DNA from: DAOUMU01 sp034409055
GTDB lineage: Bacteria > Chloroflexota > Anaerolineae > 4572-78 > J111
NCBI GenBank assembly: GCA_034409055.1
Contig: DAOUMU010000551.1
Coordinates: 1 to 22,345, forward strand
Direction of reading: 5' to 3'
Length of the DNA: 22,345 bases
Positions 5,848-13,640 of this stretch are shown here, piece after piece (position 1 is the first letter of the stretch; each line of letters opens with the position of its first letter). Under the pieces are notes generated by a model, which ran no database searches, had not been told where the DNA came from, and saw only the letters and a list, made by a program, of their open reading frames with translations. Both the position numbers and the translations under genes were made by a program.

Positions 5848-7353
5848 GTGAGTGAGGTAAACGCTATAAATGCCGTTGGGATGCAAAATATCTGCAAACG
5901 ATTTGGCCCAGTCGTCGCCAATGATCGGGTTAACTTTACCCTGCGCCAGGGTGAAATCCACGCCCTGCTGGGCGAGAATGGGGCGGGCAAAACGACCCTG
6001 GTCCGTATTCTGTATGGTCTCTATCACGCCGACGAGGGCGAAATACGGGTCAACAATCAGATTGTTGAGATCAAATCTCCCAAAGATGCTATTCAGTTAG
6101 GCATTGGTATGGTCACCCAACATTTTGCCCTGGTACCCCCCTTGACGGTTACCGAAAACATTGTACTGGGTTACACCGATGGTTTTCATCTGGATATGGC
6201 GGCGGCTCACAAAAAAGTGGCTGCGGCCTCGGAAAAGTATGGCGTGGGGGTCGAGCCAACAGCCCTGGTGAAAGATCTCTCCGTAGGCCAGCGACAGCGG
6301 ATCGAAATTTTGAAGGCGCTCTACCGAGAAGCCAGGGTGTTGATTTTGGACGAGCCGACCGCCGTGTTGATTCCACAGGAGGTTGATCTATTATTTGATA
6401 GTTTGCAGCGCTTGCAGGCCCAGGGCCTGTCGGTTATTTTCATCAGCCACAAACTCAATGAAGTCATGACCATTAGCAATCGGGTGACCGTGTTGCGTGG
6501 TGGTAAGGTCGTCGGTATTGTAGAAACCAGAGATACCAGCCAGGCCCAGTTAGCCCGGATGATGGTCGGGCGTGAAACCTTTGGGGTGAGTAAAGCAGCC
6601 GCAGCCCGGAGTGGTCAGGTGGCCCTGCAGTTGAGACAGGTGGCCGCCTTGGATAACAAGGGCTTGCCTGCGCTTAAAGATATTACGCTTGAGGTGCATA
6701 ACGGTGAAATTGTGGGACTGGCCGGCGTATCCGGCAATGGACAGGCAGAGTTGGCCCAAGTATTGGCCGGAACGCGGCCCTGCACTGGCGGGCAGTTGAT
6801 GGTGATGGGCCGTGATCTGACCAACGCCGATCCAGCCACCTTGATGGCAGCCAGTGTGGGGCGCATTCCTGAAGACCGATATGCCAGCATTGTGGGGGGG
6901 ATGACCGTTGCCCAGAACATGGCCCTGGAGCACTTAGACGATTTCGTAAAAAATGGCATGCTCGATCATCGCCGTATCCGCCAACACGCCGAAAAGCTGA
7001 TTGTCGAGTATCAAATCAAAGCCTCGCCAGGAGATAAGATCAGGACGCTCTCCGGCGGTAATATGCAAAAAGTCATCCTGGCTCGCGTTTTTGAGCGAGC
7101 GCCCCAGGTGATTGTCGTCTCCCAACCCACGCGCGGGCTGGATGTGGGAGCTACGGAGTACGTGCGTGGTAAGTTGCTGGAACAGCGCGAAAAGGGGGCA
7201 GCCATTTTACTCATTTCAGAGGACCTGGACGAGATTTTGGAGTTGTCGGACCGGATTGCAGTTATTTACGAAGGTGAGATTATGGGTGTCTTATCTGCCG
7301 GTGAAGCCGACACGGAACGCCTGGGGTTGTTGATGTCTGGGGTAAGGGAGTAA
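5848..7353 (+). CDS. BMP-type ABC importer ATPase with two nucleotide-binding domains
   Basis: A 501-residue double ATPase of the nucleoside/simple-sugar importer class. The first domain has Walker A (GENGAGKT, residues 42-49), the family-typical signature LSVGQRQR near 144, Walker B VLILDEPTAV near 165 and the switch His (ISHK) near 201. The second domain has the degenerate Walker A (GVSGNGQAE) normal for this class and the signature LSGGNMQKV, with VVSQPTRGLDVG in place of Walker B. The start chosen is GTG 5848, because GAAGG lies 7 bases upstream; TTG at 5842 would add two residues but is only one base from the SD. About 300 bases of repeats separate it from the lipoprotein gene, an unusual gap for such an operon. 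Confidence 0.92.
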   Translation: MSEVNAINAVGMQNICKRFGPVVANDRVNFTLRQGEIHALLGENGAGKTTLVRILYGLYHADEGEIRVNNQIVEIKSPKDAIQLGIGMVTQHFALVPPLTVTENIVLGYTDGFHLDMAAAHKKVAAASEKYGVGVEPTALVKDLSVGQRQRIEILKALYREARVLILDEPTAVLIPQEVDLLFDSLQRLQAQGLSVIFISHKLNEVMTISNRVTVLRGGKVVGIVETRDTSQAQLARMMVGRETFGVSKAAAARSGQVALQLRQVAALDNKGLPALKDITLEVHNGEIVGLAGVSGNGQAELAQVLAGTRPCTGGQLMVMGRDLTNADPATLMAASVGRIPEDRYASIVGGMTVAQNMALEHLDDFVKNGMLDHRRIRQHAEKLIVEYQIKASPGDKIRTLSGGNMQKVILARVFERAPQVIVVSQPTRGLDVGATEYVRGKLLEQREKGAAILLISEDLDEILELSDRIAVIYEGEIMGVLSAGEADTERLGLLMSGVRE

Positions 7354-7368
7354 TGGAAGGAGCTTGAA

Positions 7369-7917
7369 ATGGCCAAATTTTACACCGAGTTAAACGAATC
7401 CTTGCGACAGTTCATCGCCGAGCAAAAGATGTTTTTCACGGCCACTGCGCCGGAAAAAGGACGCATTAATCTATCCCCCAAAGGGATGGACACCTTTCGC
7501 TGTCTGGACAACAAAACGGTGGCTTATCTCAATTTAACCGGCAGTGGCAACGAAACTGCGGCTCACATGGCTGAAAATGGGCGCCTGACCATTATGTTTT
7601 GCAGCTTTACCGAGCAGCCCTTGATTTTACGTTTATACGGTCGTGGCCGGGTGATTCATCCCAGGGATAAAGAATGGGCGGATATTCACGCCCATTTTGA
7701 ATTGATGCCGGGAGAACGACAAATAGTTGTGCTCGATATTGAGTCTGTTCAGACATCTTGTGGCTTCGGTGTCCCCATTTATGAATTCAAGGCAGAGAGA
7801 AGTACCTGGCTCAAATGGGCAGAAAAGCTGGGTGAACAGGGGATTGTCGAATACCAGCGACGTCAGAATCAAACAAGCATTGATGGGCTACCGACAATGC
7901 TCTTTGAAGGAGGATAA
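7369..7917 (+). CDS. Pyridoxamine 5'-phosphate oxidase-like flavoprotein
   Basis: A 182-residue soluble protein with the split-barrel fold pattern of PNPOx-related flavin-binding proteins: an N-terminal FIAEQKMFFTATA strand, INLSPKGMDTFRCL (residues about 34-47), a VAYLNLTGSGNETAAHMAENGRL-type region near 52-74, and a strand pair near 83-97. Family members bind FMN or F420 and carry out varied redox reactions; many are uncharacterised, and true vitamin B6 synthesis is unlikely. It sits between the ATPase and the first permease, with AAGGAG just before the ATG, and its stop overlaps the next ATG by one base. That places it firmly in the transporter operon, although it is not a transporter part. 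Confidence 0.8.
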   Translation: MAKFYTELNESLRQFIAEQKMFFTATAPEKGRINLSPKGMDTFRCLDNKTVAYLNLTGSGNETAAHMAENGRLTIMFCSFTEQPLILRLYGRGRVIHPRDKEWADIHAHFELMPGERQIVVLDIESVQTSCGFGVPIYEFKAERSTWLKWAEKLGEQGIVEYQRRQNQTSIDGLPTMLFEGG

Positions 7918-8978
7918 TGGGCTTAAAAATTGAACGTGTTCCCGCACCGGTTTGGATGGGGCCTCTCATTCCCATTGCCGCCATTGTGGTTACCTTTTTG
8001 CTCACCGCTACCCTGGTAGTGCTGGTGAATGCCAACCCCATCGAGGCCTATTATTATTTTTTGGTTGATCCGCTCTCCAGCCGGGTGAGTGCTATTGAGG
8101 TACTGGTCAAATCCACCCCCCTGCTGTTGACCGGGGCGGCGGTGACCTTTGCTTTTGCCGGCGGCTATTGGAACATCGGGGCCGAGGGGCAGCTTTATGC
8201 CGGGGCGACGGCAGCCACGGCGATTGGGCTGCAAATGCACGACGTGTCGCCGTGGATTGCCCTGCCCACGATGATTGTCGGTGGTTTTTTGGCCGGTCTG
8301 CTGTGGGCCTTGGTTCCGGCCTTAATGAAAGTCAAACTGGCCATTGACGAGGTGGTTACCACTTTGCTGCTCAATTCGGTGGCCCTGTTCGTCGTCAGCG
8401 CCCTGCTTAACGGTCCCTGGCGTGACCCCATCTCCCAATGGCCGCAATCACCGGAAATTGCTCCCTCGGCTATTTTTCCCAAGTTAATTCCACGCTCCCG
8501 CCTGCATTTGGGTTTTATTCTGGCGCTGGTGATTATTCTCATTCTCTGGTTTGTGTTGACTCGCACCGCCTTTGGCCTGCGCATGCGGGCCGTGGGATTA
8601 GGCGCAGAGGCGGCCCGTTTCGCCGGTATCAACGTCGAGCGCACGATGCTTATTTCGGCCCTGGTCAGTGGTGGCATCGCCGGGTTGGCCGGGGTGAGCG
8701 AGGTCGCTGGCATTCACTATCACCTGATTGACGCCATTTCACCCGGCTACGGTTATACGGGTATCATTATTGCCACCCTGGGCTCTTTGAACGCCTGGGG
8801 CATAGCCCTGGCTGCCTTGTTCATCGGGTTAATTGATACTGGCTCCCAAACTGTCAGCCGGGCGCTGGGCGTGCCTGCTTACCTGGGTGATGTCATCCAG
8901 GCCGCCCTGCTCCTGGTCACGTTGGGGATGTTGCTGTTGCAGAGTTACCGGATCCGGCTGAAAGGGAGATCGGCATGA
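7917..8978 (+). CDS. BMP-type ABC transporter permease 1
   Basis: A 353-residue multi-spanning inner-membrane protein. The first segment is at residues 14-38. The conserved region LVKSTPLLLTGAAVTFAFAGG with WNIGAEGQ matches the permease family paired with BMP binding proteins (NupP/YufP type). The cytoplasmic coupling segment RMRAVGLGAEAARFAGINVERT near residue 220 is also typical. It overlaps the PNPOx gene by one base and the second permease by four (ATGA), so the genes are translationally coupled. Confidence 0.92.
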   Translation: MGLKIERVPAPVWMGPLIPIAAIVVTFLLTATLVVLVNANPIEAYYYFLVDPLSSRVSAIEVLVKSTPLLLTGAAVTFAFAGGYWNIGAEGQLYAGATAATAIGLQMHDVSPWIALPTMIVGGFLAGLLWALVPALMKVKLAIDEVVTTLLLNSVALFVVSALLNGPWRDPISQWPQSPEIAPSAIFPKLIPRSRLHLGFILALVIILILWFVLTRTAFGLRMRAVGLGAEAARFAGINVERTMLISALVSGGIAGLAGVSEVAGIHYHLIDAISPGYGYTGIIIATLGSLNAWGIALAALFIGLIDTGSQTVSRALGVPAYLGDVIQAALLLVTLGMLLLQSYRIRLKGRSA

Positions 8979-9922
8979 CATTGGCCCTGTTTTTGACATT
9001 TCTGGTAGGGCTAATTGGGGCCACGCTACGCGTGGCCACGCCCCTTATCTTTGCTACTATCGGCGAAGTTTATACCGAGCGAGCCGGTATTTTGAATTTG
9101 GGTATTGAAGGGATCATGTTTTTTGGGGCCTTTGTCGGTTTTGCCGTCGCTTTTAAGGCGAATGAGGCTGGTGTTAGCGGTTACCTGTGGGTGGGGTTAC
9201 TGGGGGCAATTGTCGCCGGCCTTTTGATGGGCTTGCTGATGGGCTTTTTCACCGTCACCCTGGGGGTCAACCAGCACGTTTCCGGCCTGGGTATTACCCT
9301 GCTCAGTATCGGCCTATCTCTCTTTGGTTTCCGGTTGGTCTTTGGTGAAAGTTCGGTCCTGCCCTCCATTGAACCCTTTGCTCAATACTCCATTTTTGGC
9401 CAATTGCCGGTGCTGGGACCGATTTTTAAGCAATATCTCTTAACCTACATTGCTTTCGTCGGTCTCATTCCATTAGCCTGGTGGATTTTATATCACACCA
9501 GTTTCGGCTTACAGTTGCGGGCCGTGGGCGAGAATCCAGAGGCAGCCGACGCCGCCGGAGTTAACGTCTTTCGGACACGTTACCTGGCCTTGACCATCGG
9601 GGGAGCTCTGATGGCGACCGGGGGGGCCTTTCTGTCGCTGGCCCAACTGGGTGCCTTTTCACCCGGAATTATTGCCGGACGAGGCTGGGTCTGCATCGCC
9701 TTGGTGATCTTTGCCAAATGGGACCCCATCCGGGCGATGTGGGGGGCGTTGCTCTTTGGCGGCGTGTTTGCCCTGCAACTGCGTCTGCAAACTGTTGGTA
9801 TGGATTTACCCTTTGAAGTTTTTCTAGCCTTGCCCTACGTGGTAACCATCATCGCTCTGGCCATTGCCGGACGTAACGTGGCCTATCCGGGCGCTTATCT
9901 AAAGGCGTATCGGCGGGAGTAA
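8975..9922 (+). CDS. BMP-type ABC transporter permease 2
   Basis: A 315-residue membrane protein, second permease of the importer (NupQ/YufQ type). It shows the LRVATPLIFATIGEVYTERAG start, the NLGIEGIMFFGAF segment and the coupling helix LRAVGENPEAADAAGVNV near residue 185. Permease 1 is its heterodimer partner. The ATG overlaps the upstream stop by four bases. The cytosine deaminase gene follows after 55 bases. Confidence 0.92.
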   Translation: MTLALFLTFLVGLIGATLRVATPLIFATIGEVYTERAGILNLGIEGIMFFGAFVGFAVAFKANEAGVSGYLWVGLLGAIVAGLLMGLLMGFFTVTLGVNQHVSGLGITLLSIGLSLFGFRLVFGESSVLPSIEPFAQYSIFGQLPVLGPIFKQYLLTYIAFVGLIPLAWWILYHTSFGLQLRAVGENPEAADAAGVNVFRTRYLALTIGGALMATGGAFLSLAQLGAFSPGIIAGRGWVCIALVIFAKWDPIRAMWGALLFGGVFALQLRLQTVGMDLPFEVFLALPYVVTIIALAIAGRNVAYPGAYLKAYRRE

Positions 9923-9977
9923 TAGTGGGTAGCAAACAGTTGACACTTCATAAAATTATTAAAAGGAGAACAAACCT

Positions 9978-10418
9978 ATGGACCCGTTCATGCAAGCAGC
10001 CATTGAAGAAGCCAGGAAAGGACTGGCGGAGGGTGGTATCCCCATTGGCTCGGTGCTGGTAGTTGACGGCAAAATTGTGGGGCGTGGTCACAACCAGCGC
10101 GTGCAAAAAGGGAGCGCCATTCTACACGCAGAAATGGACTGCATTGAAAATGCTGGCCGGCTGAAGGCCAGTGACTACCAGCGAGCGGTGTTGTATTCCA
10201 CCCTCTCGCCCTGCGATATGTGCAGTGGCACCGCTTTGCTATACAAAATTCCGAAGGTTGTCATCGGTGAAAACCAGACCTTTCAGGGGCCAGAAGATTA
10301 TCTGCGATCTCGCGGCGTTGAATTAGAAATCCTGAACGATGCCGAGTGTATCCAGCTCATGCGCGATTTCATTCAAGCTAACCCAGCCCTATGGAATGAA
10401 GATATTGGCGAAGCGTAG
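9978..10418 (+). CDS. Yeast-type cytosine deaminase
   Basis: A 146-residue zinc deaminase of the CDA fold. The active site is complete: H50-A-E52 (zinc ligand and catalytic Glu) and P78-C79-x-x-C82. From memory, it resembles the fungal cytosine deaminase Fcy1 more closely than TadA: GGIPIGSVLV, RGHNQR-x-QKGSA, TLSPCDMCSG and the terminal W-x-EDIGE, whose Asp contacts the pyrimidine in Fcy1. It would convert cytosine to uracil plus ammonia in the cytosol. Its place directly after a BMP-type nucleobase/nucleoside importer supports pyrimidine salvage. AAAAGGAG at 9960-9967 precedes the ATG. A guanine deaminase or other nucleobase specificity is possible but less likely. Confidence 0.85.
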   Translation: MDPFMQAAIEEARKGLAEGGIPIGSVLVVDGKIVGRGHNQRVQKGSAILHAEMDCIENAGRLKASDYQRAVLYSTLSPCDMCSGTALLYKIPKVVIGENQTFQGPEDYLRSRGVELEILNDAECIQLMRDFIQANPALWNEDIGEA

Positions 10419-10434
10419 AACAGGCTAGGCCCAG

Positions 10435-11850
10435 GTGACAGAGAGGAACATCCGTCAGAAAAACTCCTCTTGGCTGGTCATTGGCTTGTGGTCAATTTTT
10501 GGGACTGCCCTGGGATATTTTTTCTGGAAGATCATCAGTTATTGGCATCGGCTGTTCAGGCAACCCTTTTTATCGCCGGCAACCATTCCGGTAGAAATAA
10601 TAAATCACCAAACCATCGAGGCCAAAGCGTTGTTGCTGGCTTCGGCCAATTTACGGGCCGGTATTGAAAAACGTCGCTTGCCCGATGGGCAGGAAAAACT
10701 CATTCTCTGTGCCGGATTGCGCAACTTTAAAGAACCCTGGGCCCGTGATCTGGGCTTTGCCAGTTTCGGCCTGGTTGAACTGGAAGAGTTTCAAGCCATC
10801 AAAGAAGCTTTAGAAGTCTTCTTGATTAACCAGCGACCTTCGGGACAATTTCCAGTTAAGGTTCACGCGACCAATATTGTGGACCGTTATCTACATTCTC
10901 TGTTCAAGCGGGAACAGCCGACCTATGCGCCCATCAAGCCCAAATATATCACGGCCCATAAGACCATTTCCCTGGATGGAAACGCCTTGCTGGTCATTGC
11001 CATTTTGAACTACGCTACTCGCTCCGGCGATACCGATTTTGCCAAAACGCACTGGCCGGCTCTGAAGCGGGCTATCACCTGGTTAGAGAGACATGCCCTG
11101 GAAGCCGATGGCTTGCTCTACCAGGCCCCTTTTGCCGATTGGGCTGATAGCATCGCTCGCCGGGGACGTGTTTTGTATACGAATGTTTTGTATTGGAAAG
11201 CCTTGAAGGAGTTAGCCCTGGTGGCTGCTCTCTATGAGGAGGGAGAGGATAGCTTCTACTTTGAGGCCAAGGCCCAACAGTTAAAGACATCCATCAACGG
11301 CCATTTCTGGCGAGCCGATTTGGGTTACTACGTTACCAATCAACATTTTGACAATTTAAGCAGTGGTGGTAATTTGCTGGCCATCGCCTGGGGTTTGACC
11401 ACACTCGAACAGGCTCACGCCATCTTGGATAATATGATCGAATTTGGTATGGCCAACCCCGTTCCCAGCCAGGTTGTTCACCGGGCGTATCCCCAAAAAT
11501 TTATCGCTATCGAAAATCGCCTGGGGGGGATTGCTCATTATCATACCTCTGCGGCCTGGCTCTGGCTGGGTGCCTGGCACGTCATTGCCCTGACCCGGAT
11601 GAAGCGACTGGCAGAGGCCGAAATACTGCTCTATCGAATGTCCAGCGTAATCGTCAGAGACGGCGCGGTGCACGAAGTTTACGGACCAGATGGCCATTAT
11701 CTCTCTACGTTTTGGTATACTTCTGAAGCTCCTCTGACCTGGAGTGCCGGTATGTTTGTTTACGCTCATTACGTATACCAGCGCCATATCGCTAAAACAC
11801 AAAGTCGGTCAGGCGGCGATTTGAGCGAACAAAAAGTTACCTTTTCCTAA
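10435..11850 (+). CDS. Membrane-anchored six-hairpin glycosidase-like protein
   Basis: A 471-residue protein with one N-terminal membrane segment (residues about 13-31), then a catalytic-like domain with the alternating helical-hairpin pattern of the alpha/alpha toroid glycosidases. Suggestive motifs are WARDLGFA (R104-D105), SLDGNALLVIAI near 179, DWADS (235-239) and GGIAHYHTSAAWLWLGAWH near 364. The nearest known groups are amylo-alpha-1,6-glucosidase and related debranching or GH15-like enzymes; the exact substrate cannot be read from sequence. The start is GTG 10435 with a poor ribosome site, 16 bases after the deaminase stop. A GT4 glycosyltransferase follows by 14 bases. Confidence 0.7.
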   Translation: MTERNIRQKNSSWLVIGLWSIFGTALGYFFWKIISYWHRLFRQPFLSPATIPVEIINHQTIEAKALLLASANLRAGIEKRRLPDGQEKLILCAGLRNFKEPWARDLGFASFGLVELEEFQAIKEALEVFLINQRPSGQFPVKVHATNIVDRYLHSLFKREQPTYAPIKPKYITAHKTISLDGNALLVIAILNYATRSGDTDFAKTHWPALKRAITWLERHALEADGLLYQAPFADWADSIARRGRVLYTNVLYWKALKELALVAALYEEGEDSFYFEAKAQQLKTSINGHFWRADLGYYVTNQHFDNLSSGGNLLAIAWGLTTLEQAHAILDNMIEFGMANPVPSQVVHRAYPQKFIAIENRLGGIAHYHTSAAWLWLGAWHVIALTRMKRLAEAEILLYRMSSVIVRDGAVHEVYGPDGHYLSTFWYTSEAPLTWSAGMFVYAHYVYQRHIAKTQSRSGGDLSEQKVTFS

Positions 11851-11864
11851 AGGGAGACATATCT

Positions 11865-13109
11865 ATGCATATTGCTCATTTTACAATTACATACCATCCC
11901 GTGATTAGTGGTGTCGTTCGTTCAATCAGTTCGTTTCGGCAGGCGCTCACTGAATTGGGACACAATGTTTTCATTTTTGCCCAACAGGCCAGCGACTATA
12001 AAGACACCGAACCCTTCATTTTTCGCTATCCGGCCATAGACCTGCCTCTGGCACACCACTATCCCCTGACGATTCCAATTTCTCTTTTTGTTGACAAGTT
12101 ATTACCCTCGCTGAAATTAGACGTTATTCATAGCCATCATCCAGTTTTGTTAGGACAGGCTGCGGCCAGCAAAGCCCATGAGCTTGATTTACCTTTAGTC
12201 TTTACTTTTCACACCCGCTATCGTGACTACAGCCATTACATCTCCTTAAACCAGAAGCTGGTTAAGGAGGCCATCGATCGCTGGGTGGGTGATTATATGC
12301 AGAAATGCCACCATATTGTGGTCCCCAGTGACGGCATTAAGCAGATGCTGGCCGATGAGTATGGGGTCACAGACCAGGTGACCACCATTCCAACCGGTAT
12401 CAATCTGGAGGCTTATGAGGCTGCCGATGGCCAACCGATTCGGCAGGCACGAGGGTGGGGCCGGGACAAAGTCCTCATTTCAATTGGCCGCCTGGCTAAA
12501 GAAAAAAACTGGGAAATCTTACTGGCGGCTGTGGCCCGGGTGATGCAAAAACGGGCTGATGTGCGGCTGGTTATCATTGGTGAGGGTGAAGAACGCAAGA
12601 CCCTGACCAAATATGCCCAGGAATTAGGCATTGCCAGCCGGGTTGAATTTACCGGTCTGATCCCTTTTGCCGATACTCCGAGCTATCTCAAGGCGGCCGA
12701 CCTATTTTGCTTTGCCTCGGTTACCGAAACCCAGGGCCTGGTGACAATGGAAGCGCTGGCCGCCAACTTACCGGTTGTGGCCGTAGCGGCCACAGGTACC
12801 AGCGACGTCGTTGAGCATGGCCAGCAGGGGTTACTGACCGACAATAATAGCCAGGCCCTGGCCCTGGCCATTGAGCAAGTTATTGCTGATGAAGCCTTAT
12901 GGCATCGTTTTAAGCAAGCAACCAGAGAAAGAGCCAAATTTTTTGATATGAAGCGCCAGGCTCAGAAACTGGTGGATGTCTATCAACAAGCGATCGAAGA
13001 TCAGAAAGCCAATCGTTTTGTATCGGTTGACAAGCGCAAGAAAATTTTTGAGTTTATCATCGATGAAGAACAGTGGTATAAGCTACTGGGCCGTGAAAAG
13101 AAAAGCTAA
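11865..13109 (+). CDS. GT4 glycosyltransferase (diacylglycerol glucosyltransferase-like)
   Basis: A 414-residue GT-B fold retaining glycosyltransferase of family GT4. The N-terminal domain begins MHIAHFTITYHPVISGVVRSI, with the acceptor-side VIHSHHP (88-93) and FTFHTRYRDYSHYI. The C-terminal domain has ISIGRLAKEKNWE near 205 and the E-x7-E nucleotide-sugar motif (E288...E296). The overall pattern resembles enzymes that glucosylate 1,2-diacylglycerol, which would make membrane glycolipids. GGGAGA lies just before the ATG, 14 bases after the glycosidase-like gene, so the two are probably co-transcribed. The C-terminal 40 residues are charged and extend past the usual domain end. Confidence 0.85.
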   Translation: MHIAHFTITYHPVISGVVRSISSFRQALTELGHNVFIFAQQASDYKDTEPFIFRYPAIDLPLAHHYPLTIPISLFVDKLLPSLKLDVIHSHHPVLLGQAAASKAHELDLPLVFTFHTRYRDYSHYISLNQKLVKEAIDRWVGDYMQKCHHIVVPSDGIKQMLADEYGVTDQVTTIPTGINLEAYEAADGQPIRQARGWGRDKVLISIGRLAKEKNWEILLAAVARVMQKRADVRLVIIGEGEERKTLTKYAQELGIASRVEFTGLIPFADTPSYLKAADLFCFASVTETQGLVTMEALAANLPVVAVAATGTSDVVEHGQQGLLTDNNSQALALAIEQVIADEALWHRFKQATRERAKFFDMKRQAQKLVDVYQQAIEDQKANRFVSVDKRKKIFEFIIDEEQWYKLLGREKKS

Positions 13110-13127
13110 CTGCCTTGGGTGAGCCAT

Positions 13128-13156
13128 TTGCCACCATTTTTCAAAGATTATATAAT
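13128..13156 (+). promoter_or_regulatory. Sigma-70 promoter of the dodecin gene
   Basis: TTGCCA (13128-13133), a 17-base spacer and TATAAT (13151-13156). The -10 box is embedded in the perfect 12-base palindrome GATTATATAATC (13146-13157). The leader would be about 125 bases long. Confidence 0.65.
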
Positions 13157-13200
13157 CTACATTATTTAGTAGGTTGTGCTTGTTGAAAGGTTAACCTTGT

Positions 13201-13231
13201 GCGAATGGGTTAAGTAAGGAACCCATCTCGC
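13201..13231 (+). other. Hairpin in the dodecin leader
   Basis: ATGGGTT (13205-13211) and AACCCAT (13220-13226) form a 7-base-pair stem with an 8-base loop. GCG/CGC outside it could extend the stem past a small internal loop. The SD AAGGAGG lies about 45 bases further on. No T-run follows, so it is not a terminator. Confidence 0.55.
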
Positions 13232-13287
13232 TTGTAAAAGAAATCAAAACGTTTTATTGTAGGGGGTTCTGTACAAGGAGGTACATT

Positions 13288-13491
13288 ATGAGTGTGGTAA
13301 AAATCATCACCCTGGTTGGGGAATCTAGTGAAAGCTGGCAAGATGCAACGGAAAAACTCGTTGCCGAGGCCCAAAAGACGTTGCATGGTATTACCCGCAT
13401 CGGTATTACCGAGTTTGATGTGCGCATGAAAGATGATAAAGTAGACGTCTACCGGGTGCGTGCTGAGGTATCTTTCCGCATTGAGCGATAA
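13288..13491 (+). CDS. Dodecin family flavin-binding protein
   Basis: A 67-residue protein covering the whole dodecin family length. It starts with the V-x-K-I-I-T-L-V-G-E-S strand, then S-W-Q-D-A helix, and ends with VYRVRAEVSFRIE, the final strand of the fold. Dodecins assemble into hollow dodecamers that store or buffer flavins in the cytosol. W17 corresponds to the tryptophan that stacks on the flavin. AAGGAGG at 13275-13281 is strong. The gene has its own promoter and terminator, a long structured leader and flanking inverted arms, so it is expressed on its own. Confidence 0.93.
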   Translation: MSVVKIITLVGESSESWQDATEKLVAEAQKTLHGITRIGITEFDVRMKDDKVDVYRVRAEVSFRIER

Positions 13492-13565
13492 AAGTAAGTC
13501 CTAAAAACGAACAGTTTGGAACTTTCAACAAGCACAACACAAACATAGTTCCGCTTGAGGATAGC

Positions 13566-13605
13566 TTGCGGCGGGTTGTTAACTGGCAATCCGCCGCAAT
13601 TTTAT
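13566..13605 (+). terminator. Strong rho-independent terminator after dodecin
   Basis: TTGCGGCGGGTTG (from 13566) pairs with CAATCCGCCGCAA (to 13599) as a 13-bp stem with one G-U, around an 8-base loop, followed by TTTTAT. Confidence 0.9.
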
Positions 13606-13640
13606 AATCATTACTAACATAACCGAAAGGATATATTTTT

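Larger units (their letters stand above)
13173..13538. repeat. 17-bp perfect inverted repeat flanking dodecin
   Basis: GTTGTGCTTGTTGAAAG at 13173-13189 and its exact reverse complement at 13522-13538 bracket the dodecin gene. Both arms fall inside the predicted transcript, one in the leader and one before the terminator, so the mRNA ends could pair. Confidence 0.85.

Noticed and set aside
9940..9956. Promoter before the cytosine deaminase gene
   Set aside because: TTGACA is present, but the nearest TAAAAT is only five bases away and nothing fits at proper spacing.
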